From: UBA3700 sp964478025
GTDB lineage: Bacteria; Bacillota; Clostridia; Christensenellales; UBA3700
Length of the DNA: 38,372 nt
Reading direction: 5' to 3'
NCBI GenBank assembly: GCA_964478025.1
Contig: CAYZGK010000016.1
Location: forward strand, 1 to 38,372
Below, in pieces: positions 32,879 through 38,372 of the stretch (positions within the stretch are counted from its first letter, which is position 1; every line of letters begins with the position of its first letter). The position numbers and the translations under genes were made by a program. Under the pieces are notes generated by a model. The model worked only from the letters and a program-made list of their open reading frames with translations, was not told the DNA's origin and made no database searches.

Positions 32879-34051
32879 ATGGAAGAAAAAGACATTTTAA
32901 GAAACACACAAATTAAAACTATGGTAGAAGATATTGCAAAAAAAGCAGTAGAGTCACATGAAATACCTGTAAGTGAAATTACCAATAACCTTGAAAAATA
33001 TGGTCTAGGTATGGAAGATTACGATATTATTTATGAAGGTGTAAAGGCTAAGGATATTAAAATTACTGAAGATAAGGAAGAAGAGGAAGATATCCAAAAA
33101 GCTATTATAAGTATCGCAGATAGTCAAGTTGACGACTCTGTTAAGGCTTATTTAAAGGAAATTGGTAAGGTAAAACTTTTAACTCCAGAGGAGGAGCTTA
33201 ATCTTGCTGTTAAATTAGATAGAGGCGAAAAGGCTAAAGAAAAATTAGACAGTGGTGAAGAGCTAAGTCCTGAGGATAAGGCTATTTATGAAAAGGAAGT
33301 AGAAATTGGTAAAAGAGCTAAAGATAGATTAATAGAAGCAAATTTAAGATTAGTTGTATCAATTGCTAAAAAATATGTAGGAAGAGGAATGCAATTCTTG
33401 GATTTAATTCAAGAAGGTAGTATTGGACTTATGAAGGCTGTTGAGAAGTTTGATTATACAAAGGGATTTAAATTCTCTACATATGCAACATGGTGGATTA
33501 AGCAATCAATTGCTCGTTCTATTGCAGATCAAGCTAGAACAATTCGTATTCCAGTTCATATGGTAGAAACCATTAATAAAACTGGAAAGGTAGCACGTCA
33601 ATTAGTTCAAGAGTTAGGTAGAGATCCAACTCCACAAGAAATTGCAGATAGAATGAAAATGCCTGTTGAGAAGATTATTGAAATACAACAAATAAATCAA
33701 GAACCAGTATCTCTTGAAAAACCAATTGGTGAGGAAGAGGATTCTAAACTTGGTGATTTTATTGAAGATAAAGAAACTCCAGCTCCAACAGCTATGGCTG
33801 AGAGTAATTTGTTAAAGAATGCTATTGACGAAGTTTTAGATACTTTAGCACCAAGAGAGCAAAAAGTTATAAGACAAAGATATGGTCTTGATGATGGTAA
33901 GCCAAAAACTTTGGAAGAAGTAGGTAAAGAGTTTAACGTTACACGTGAAAGAATTAGACAAATTGAAGCAAAGGCTTTAAGAAAATTAAGACATCCAAAT
34001 AGAGCTAAAAAGCTTAAAGAGTTTATGGATGGAGATTATGGTAATCGTTAA
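32879..34051 (+). CDS. rpoD: Housekeeping RNA polymerase sigma factor (sigma-70/SigA)
   Basis: The primary sigma factor directing RNA polymerase to -10/-35 promoters. A shortened region 1.1 occupies the first ~80 residues. DSVKAYLKEIG begins region 1.2. Region 2 has LIEANLRLVVSIAKKY, FLDLIQEGSIGLMKAVEKF and the DNA-melting and -10 motif FKFSTYATWWIKQSI. Region 3 follows with PVHMVETINK. Region 4 has LAPREQKVIRQRYGL and the -35-binding helix TRERIRQIEAKALRKLRHP. The length of 390 is usual. Its stop is followed after two bases by a divergent sigma paralogue. Confidence 0.98.
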   Translation: MEEKDILRNTQIKTMVEDIAKKAVESHEIPVSEITNNLEKYGLGMEDYDIIYEGVKAKDIKITEDKEEEEDIQKAIISIADSQVDDSVKAYLKEIGKVKLLTPEEELNLAVKLDRGEKAKEKLDSGEELSPEDKAIYEKEVEIGKRAKDRLIEANLRLVVSIAKKYVGRGMQFLDLIQEGSIGLMKAVEKFDYTKGFKFSTYATWWIKQSIARSIADQARTIRIPVHMVETINKTGKVARQLVQELGRDPTPQEIADRMKMPVEKIIEIQQINQEPVSLEKPIGEEEDSKLGDFIEDKETPAPTAMAESNLLKNAIDEVLDTLAPREQKVIRQRYGLDDGKPKTLEEVGKEFNVTRERIRQIEAKALRKLRHPNRAKKLKEFMDGDYGNR

Positions 34052-34053
34052 AA

Positions 34054-34857
34054 ATGTCAAATAATTTAAATTTAAAAGAAACCGAAGCTTTAAAAAGATA
34101 TCTCAATGAGATATCTTGCTTCGGCATTTTAACACAAGATGCAGAGGATGAATTAATTGCTCAAAAAGAAGCAGGTAAATTATCTGCTAGAAAAAAATTA
34201 ATTGAATCCAATCTTTCTTTTGTAGTAACAATTGCAAAAGAATATTTAAATAAAGGTCTAGAAGTTTTAGATGTTATTCAAGAAGGCAATTTAGGCTTAA
34301 TTGAGGGTGTAGATAAATATAAACAATCTTTGGATAAATCATTTCAAGAAGTTATTGAAGAGAGTATAAGATTATCTATTGAAAACGCACTTAAAGAATT
34401 AGAGTTAAACGATGAGCTTCCCATTCAATTTTTGGAGCAAAATAAGCAAATTGAAGATGAAATCAAAAGACTTACTCAAGAACTTCAAAGAGAGCCAGAA
34501 ATTGAAGAGGTTGCAAAATCTCTAAATTTAGATGTAGATACTATTAGAAAAATACAAGAAATTTCTAAAGAAATTATAAGTCTTGGCGGAAATGAAGTTA
34601 ATAAGGCAGATAAAAAAGAAGAAAGTTTAACTGATCAAGATAAAGTTGTAGAATTGCTATCATGCTTAAATAAACAAGAAAAGATGGTAATTGAGTCCTT
34701 ATTTGGTCTTAATGGAAAGGAAGTTAAAACCCTAGAAAATCTAGCAAAAGAAATGTCAATTTCAGCGTCACAAGTGCAGCAAATAAAAGAAAATGCCTTG
34801 CTTAAAATGAAAAACGAAGCAGATACTAGTGGCCCTGTTGGATTAAGTGATTTATAA
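34054..34857 (+). CDS. Degenerate sigma-70 paralogue
   Basis: A 267-residue protein that aligns to RpoD over regions 1.2 to 4. ALKRYLNEIS matches region 1.2. LIESNLSFVVTIAKEYLNKG and VLDVIQEGNLGLIEGVDKY match regions 2.1-2.2, which bind the RNA polymerase clamp. Regions 2.3-2.4, which in RpoD read FSTYATWWIKQSIARSI, are replaced by SFQEVIEESIRLSIENAL and so have lost the aromatic and basic residues for melting and -10 recognition. The region 4.2 helix reads SASQVQQIKENALLKMK instead of TRERIRQIEAKALRKLR. It may bind core polymerase without promoter recognition. It lies 2 bases after rpoD and abuts trmK, so it is co-expressed with rpoD. Confidence 0.82.
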   Translation: MSNNLNLKETEALKRYLNEISCFGILTQDAEDELIAQKEAGKLSARKKLIESNLSFVVTIAKEYLNKGLEVLDVIQEGNLGLIEGVDKYKQSLDKSFQEVIEESIRLSIENALKELELNDELPIQFLEQNKQIEDEIKRLTQELQREPEIEEVAKSLNLDVDTIRKIQEISKEIISLGGNEVNKADKKEESLTDQDKVVELLSCLNKQEKMVIESLFGLNGKEVKTLENLAKEMSISASQVQQIKENALLKMKNEADTSGPVGLSDL

Positions 34858-35514
34858 ATGTTAGTTAATAAGCCTAGATTAAAAGCTGTATATAACGAAA
34901 TAGATGGAAAAACTCTTGTTGATGTAGGTTGTGATCATGGGAAAATTTCTGTACAAGCATTAATTGATAAAAAAGTAAGTAGAGTTATTGCTACAGATAT
35001 TTCTCAAAAGTCTTTAAATAAGGCAATAGAATTATCTAAAAAATATAACATTGAAAATATAGAGTTTAAATGTGGAAATGGACTAGATGTTATAAAAGAT
35101 AACGAAGCAGATACTGTTTTAATTGCTGGTATGGGCGGAATGGAAATTATAGACATTCTAAAAAGAAAACCAAAAGGTATAAAAAAGATAATTTTATGTC
35201 CACATTCAAATACTATAGAATTAAGAGAGTTTTTAGTATCTAATAACTTTAAAATAAGCAAAGATTATATAGTAAAAGAAGATAAAATTTTTTATAGCAT
35301 AATTGTTGCAAATGTTGATGAAAAAAGTGTTTATAAAGAAAAAGAACTTTTACTAGGGCAGGATAATAAAAATAATGCAGATTATATAGAGTACTTGAAT
35401 TATTTATCTTGTAAATATGAAAAGTTATTGAAGGAAAAATTGGATGAAAAATCCAATAAAAAATATACAGAATATTTAGGCATAATAAAAAAAGAAATAG
35501 ATGAAAGTAAGTAG
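34858..35514 (+). CDS. trmK: tRNA (adenine22-N1)-methyltransferase TrmK
   Basis: Methylates N1 of A22 in tRNA. The class I AdoMet-binding fold begins with LVDVGCDHGKISVQAL (motif I) at residues ~20-35, then IATDISQKSL (acidic loop) and LIAGMGGMEIIDIL, the family's GMGG signature. LCPHSNTIELREFL follows, then a helical C-terminal coiled-coil region. The length of 218 is usual. Next to it, downstream and overlapping by 14 bases, is the Nif3-family gene; the rpoD-trmK-nif3 order is common in Firmicutes. The ATG follows the upstream stop directly, suggesting translational coupling. Confidence 0.93.
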   Translation: MLVNKPRLKAVYNEIDGKTLVDVGCDHGKISVQALIDKKVSRVIATDISQKSLNKAIELSKKYNIENIEFKCGNGLDVIKDNEADTVLIAGMGGMEIIDILKRKPKGIKKIILCPHSNTIELREFLVSNNFKISKDYIVKEDKIFYSIIVANVDEKSVYKEKELLLGQDNKNNADYIEYLNYLSCKYEKLLKEKLDEKSNKKYTEYLGIIKKEIDESK

Positions 35515-36256
35515 TATAACAAAAATAATAGAAAAGTTTGCGCCTTTATATTTAGCTGCAGATTTTGATACTCCAGGATTAAATGTTGGAGATAAAAATC
35601 AGGAGGTAAATTCAGTGTTACTTTGTGAAAATGTAACAATGGATACGCTTTGTGAGGCTATAGAGAATAATTGTGAAATGATTATTTCTCATCATCCTGC
35701 AATTTTTGGAGAAATTAAAGACGATTTTACTAGAGATATAGTAAATAAGGCACATAAAAACAAAATATGTTTATATAGTGCTCATACTAATTTAGATTCA
35801 TGTAAAGGTGGAATTAATGATAGGCTAGCAAATCTTTTAAATATTAACGTTACTTATCCTATAGAAAATGGAGATTGTTATAGAATAGGAACATTTAATA
35901 ATGTAGCAACTTTATTTGAAAAAGAGAAAGAAATATCTGCAATATTAAAAGATAACAATATAAGAACTTTAGGAGATAAAAGTAGAGTTTTAAAAAAGGT
36001 TTGTGTGTCTTGTGGGGCAGGAGCTAGAGATGACGATTTAGTAGAATTATTAAAGACAAATGACGTTGAAGTATTAATCGGCGGAGAAAATAAGTTGTCA
36101 ATTGCCCTAAAAATGCAATATTATAATATATGTCTAATTGAAGTAGGTCATTATAATAGTGAGATAATTGCAATAGATATATTTTATGATTTATTAAAAG
36201 ATCAAAAAATAAAAATAATAAAAAGTAAAAAAGATATAAATCCTTATAATAATTAA
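35501..36256 (+). CDS. Nif3-like dinuclear metal centre protein (GCH1-type 2 family)
   Basis: A 251-residue member of the Nif3/YqfO family, which forms hexamers with a dinuclear metal site; the physiological reaction is not settled. N-terminal LAADFDTPGLNVGD, then ISHHPAIFG with the metal-binding His pair and YSAHTNLDSCKGGIND are family motifs. The C-terminal part has VSCGAGARDDD and IEVGHYNSE with the last ligands. It is the short form without the PII-like insert found in B. subtilis YqfO. It overlaps trmK by 14 bases and has AGGAGG-driven translation of the next gene at its end. Confidence 0.92.
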   Translation: MKVSSITKIIEKFAPLYLAADFDTPGLNVGDKNQEVNSVLLCENVTMDTLCEAIENNCEMIISHHPAIFGEIKDDFTRDIVNKAHKNKICLYSAHTNLDSCKGGINDRLANLLNINVTYPIENGDCYRIGTFNNVATLFEKEKEISAILKDNNIRTLGDKSRVLKKVCVSCGAGARDDDLVELLKTNDVEVLIGGENKLSIALKMQYYNICLIEVGHYNSEIIAIDIFYDLLKDQKIKIIKSKKDINPYNN

Positions 36257-36270
36257 GATAGGAGGAAAAT

Positions 36271-36975
36271 ATGAGTATTGACATAAAAAAATTAGTAGAC
36301 TATCAAAAAGCTCTTATAGATAAGAAAAAAATGATGAACGAATACAACAAAAATGAAGTTGTAGTAACTTATATGAAAGTAAAAAAACAAAGAGATGATA
36401 TAAAGAGTGAGATAGATGAAAAAATTAAAAAAATAACTGAGTTGACATCTCTTATAAACAATAAAAGCGATGAGTATGAAGAATTTTCTAAGGACCTAGA
36501 TTTTGCATTACAAATGAAAATACAAGATCAACCTGTAGAAAATTTAAAATATAATTTAGATAAATTACAAAAAGAATCTAATGCTATTGATAATTATAGT
36601 AAGGAAATTTCAGATTTAGTAGCACAAGTTCAAGATACTTATAAAAAATTGGTTAGTCTACTTCAAAATGATTATCAAAAAATTACAGACAAAAGAAATG
36701 AACTAAGACAAGGTGCAGAAGATATTGCTAATAAATACAAAAAATTATTTGATGAAATTCAAAAGAATATTACAGAAATAGAAAATTCGTTAAACGATGA
36801 AGAAAAAGCTTTATTTAAAAAAGCAAATGGTATTGTAGGTAATTTGCCTTGTATTTCAAAATTAAATGTTAGGTCATGTTCAATATGCGGTCAGGAGGTA
36901 GGACCAGAGCCATTTAAAAAGGTTGCTGCTGAGGGATATGCAGTATGTCCACATTGTGGTCGTATAATTTATTAA
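36271..36975 (+). CDS. Coiled-coil protein with C-terminal C4 zinc ribbon
   Basis: A 234-residue protein with a long charged helical coiled coil (about residues 5-185) and a C-terminal zinc ribbon with CSICG and CPHCG. This is the layout of the zf-RING_7/C4-type zinc ribbon family that often follows the Nif3 gene. Family members are thought to bind nucleic acid or ribosomes; the function here is inferred only. A strong AGGAGG lies 6 bases before the ATG. It is part of the trmK-nif3 operon. Confidence 0.87.
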   Translation: MSIDIKKLVDYQKALIDKKKMMNEYNKNEVVVTYMKVKKQRDDIKSEIDEKIKKITELTSLINNKSDEYEEFSKDLDFALQMKIQDQPVENLKYNLDKLQKESNAIDNYSKEISDLVAQVQDTYKKLVSLLQNDYQKITDKRNELRQGAEDIANKYKKLFDEIQKNITEIENSLNDEEKALFKKANGIVGNLPCISKLNVRSCSICGQEVGPEPFKKVAAEGYAVCPHCGRIIY

Positions 36976-36980
36976 AATAA

Positions 36981-37529
36981 ATGAAGTTAGAAAATACAAA
37001 AAAAGCAATATTAAGACCATTTCTTGCTGGAGTTATAGGACTTTCGGTAGGAGGTGGCCTATTTTTATTGTATTACTTTAAAGTATTAGAATCATCAACG
37101 GCTGCATATGTAATAAATGGAGCAATTGCATTTGTTGGAGTTTTAGCGATGATTACAACTATATTTGTTGCTATAGAACAAGTGCAAAAACTAAAAGTTA
37201 AAAAAGAAGGGGAAGTTAAGGTTGCTACTTATATATCTCATGAAACACATACATCAGCTGGTAAAGAAAACTATTATAACGTTACCTTTTCATATGAATT
37301 AAATGGAGAGAAAATTATAAAGAAATCAAAAGCTGAATTTGTATGGAAGGAAGTTTTAACATTAAAGGCAATTAAGAATTTTAATATTAAAGTTTTAAAT
37401 GGTAGAGTTGTTATGGATGATGATATTGAAGAATTATTTGAGAAAAATAAGGAATTAGTAAAATTAGAACAACAAAAATATGATGAAGCTTATTCAAAGG
37501 TAGAGCAAATTTTAGGTGAAAAGAAATAA
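36981..37529 (+). CDS. Two-TM membrane protein with a C-terminal beta-rich domain
   Basis: A 182-residue protein with two hydrophobic helices at about residues 15-33 and 42-65, separated by a short loop, then a region predicted rich in beta strand (VATYISHETH, YYNVTFSYELNGEK) and a charged helical tail. The plan resembles DUF3592-like proteins, but I could not confirm the family. There is no Shine-Dalgarno; the ATG is five bases after the preceding stop, so expression probably depends on re-initiation. It is likely the penultimate gene of the operon. Confidence 0.7.
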   Translation: MKLENTKKAILRPFLAGVIGLSVGGGLFLLYYFKVLESSTAAYVINGAIAFVGVLAMITTIFVAIEQVQKLKVKKEGEVKVATYISHETHTSAGKENYYNVTFSYELNGEKIIKKSKAEFVWKEVLTLKAIKNFNIKVLNGRVVMDDDIEELFEKNKELVKLEQQKYDEAYSKVEQILGEKK

Positions 37530-37531
37530 AT

Positions 37532-38092
37532 ATGAGTTTAAATGAAAATCTAAAAAAAGAATTAGAAAAATATATTGAAGAGAATTATATTCCAAAGGAT
37601 CATGTAAAATTAAAAAGATGTGGAATACAAAAAAGAAAAGAATCAGATTCTTTTGAAAAATCCATGATGTTTACTTTAAATAATGTTTCCACTATTCAGT
37701 GCTTTATTACGAAAGATTTTACTCCTAATATAAATACAACAACTTGGCAAGAAGAACTTTTTCTCATAATAGATAAAAAAATAAATGAAGGAACAATAAA
37801 AAAAGATTCAGATATTTATACAAAAGCAGGGGTGTCAAGACAAACTTTTTCAAAAATTAGATCAAATAAAAATTATCATCCAGAAAAAGATACGGCTATT
37901 TGTTTTTGCATAGCATTAGAATTAAACTTAGATGAATCTTTAGATTTATTAGAAAAGGCAGGCTATACTTTGTCTAATTCTATAGAAAGAGATGTAATTA
38001 TTAAGTACTTTGTTGAAAAAAAAGTTTATTCTATTCCAACAATTGATGAGTATTTAGATGATAAAAAATATGACTTATTAGGCAATTATTAA
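37532..38092 (+). CDS. HTH-like small protein related to macrodomain-associated C-terminal regions
   Basis: A 186-residue protein. Its C-terminal half has WQEELFLIIDKKINEG, then an HTH-like segment (AGVSRQTFSKIRSNKNYHPE), CFCIALELNLDESLDLLEKAGY and a final helix with IIKYFVEKKVYSIPTIDEYL. From memory this combination occurs at the C-terminus of some Firmicutes macrodomain and other proteins and as a stand-alone phage-repressor-like domain. The N-terminal half is charged and unrecognised, and carries no macrodomain motif. It has no Shine-Dalgarno and starts two bases after the preceding gene. It could be a DNA- or RNA-binding regulator; the molecular function is unknown. Confidence 0.7.
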   Translation: MSLNENLKKELEKYIEENYIPKDHVKLKRCGIQKRKESDSFEKSMMFTLNNVSTIQCFITKDFTPNINTTTWQEELFLIIDKKINEGTIKKDSDIYTKAGVSRQTFSKIRSNKNYHPEKDTAICFCIALELNLDESLDLLEKAGYTLSNSIERDVIIKYFVEKKVYSIPTIDEYLDDKKYDLLGNY

Positions 38093-38101
38093 TCACTCTA
38101 T

Positions 38102-38170
38102 CACAAATGTGTCCAGCAAAATACCACAAATGTGTCCAGCAAAACATCACAAATATGTCCGATAGATATA
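38102..38170. repeat. Three 23-bp tandem repeats
   Basis: CACAAATGTGTCCAGCAAAA starts at 38102 and 38125; a decayed third copy (CACAAATATGTCC) starts at 38148. The period is 23 bases. Each copy carries the palindrome-like CACAAATGTG. Multiple short repeats like these occur at ends of some insertion sequences or as regulator sites; no transposase is visible in the window, so the identity is open. Confidence 0.7.
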
Positions 38171-38266
38171 AAACGATAAGGTGAAAGTGCCGATAAATAC
38201 TATAAAACTTTGGTTTTAGAAAATTTTTATAATATGTACAATTTTTTAGATAAGATTTTTTTATAA

Positions 38267-38296
38267 ATGTCACTTTTAAGGTGACATAATTTTTTT
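38267..38296 (+). terminator. Rho-independent terminator near the right edge
   Basis: ATGTCAC (38267-38273) pairs with GTGACAT (38281-38287) over a 7-nt loop, then AA and seven T. It could end the dnaG operon transcript, or attenuate a transcript into the gene starting at the edge; a TATAAT (38228-38233) lies just upstream. Confidence 0.6.
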
Positions 38297-38361
38297 CATT
38301 ATTTTCTAGAATTATTGTAGAGAGATAAAACTCTTAATAAAAGATTTTAGGAGATAAAAAA

Positions 38362-38372
38362 TGAAAGAAAAT
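38362..38372 (+). CDS. Start of a gene cut by the window edge
   Basis: An ATG follows AGGAG by 7 bases, and the frame is open for the few codons left (Met-Lys-Glu). No product can be named. The good ribosome binding site and the terminator upstream support a new transcription unit. Confidence 0.5.

Noticed and set aside
38102..38170. CRISPR array
   Set aside because: The units are contiguous 23-bp repeats without unique spacers, and no cas gene is present.

Overview
The window is AT-rich DNA (I estimate roughly 30% GC) from a low-GC Firmicute, most likely an uncultured gut-type Clostridia or a close relative. The evidence is the gene set and order: yicC-gmk-rpoZ-coaBC-priA-def-fmt-rsmB-rlmN-rsgA-rpe, asp23-fakA-recG, uvrC, hprK, a DUF4364 gene, dnaG-rpoD, and trmK-nif3. 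The standard stop code fits: coaBC and uvrC end in TGA, and Trp is TGG. No rRNA or tRNA gene was recognised.

Region 1 (1-2451) is a diversity-generating retroelement (DGR). The 3' part of a DUF6273-like variable protein gene carries a variable repeat (VR) at its end. Then come three hairpins, an avd accessory gene, a template repeat (TR), a structured spacer and a DGR-type reverse transcriptase. By hand alignment every VR/TR substitution lies at a template adenine. The VR also holds a 27-nt unit twice where the TR has it once. The two copies carry different adenine substitutions, and the TR has a 10-nt direct repeat placed exactly where slippage would give that duplication. This is the most interesting signal in the window.

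Region 2 (2452-26201) is a dense, co-oriented housekeeping block. It holds DNA repair and replication genes (pcrA, ligA, priA, recG, uvrC), nucleotide and coenzyme synthesis (gmk, coaBC), formyl-methionine processing (def, fmt), ribosome and RNA modification (rsmB, rlmN, rsgA, yicC), rpoZ, rpe, asp23-fakA, a HAD phosphatase, hprK, a small acidic protein and a polytopic membrane protein. Only rpmB (L28) lies on the minus strand, behind a bidirectional terminator.

Region 3 (26202-30926) is mixed. A minus-strand pair encodes a DUF4364 protein and an HPr-like protein without the catalytic histidine. An intergenic region with a direct repeat leads to an unrecognised 237-residue protein. Then come a MORN-repeat protein and a minus-strand dGTPase-like HD hydrolase.

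Region 4 (30927-38372) is the dnaG-rpoD operon. It continues with a degenerate sigma-70 paralogue directly behind rpoD, trmK, a Nif3-family gene, a coiled-coil zinc-ribbon protein, a two-TM protein and a small HTH-like protein. The right edge carries 23-bp tandem repeats, a terminator and the first codons of another gene.

A recurring regulatory pattern is that several starts without a usable Shine-Dalgarno (asp23, uvrC, the HAD gene and perhaps pcrA and dgt) have a -10-like hexamer only 6-10 nt upstream of the ATG. That suggests leaderless mRNAs.
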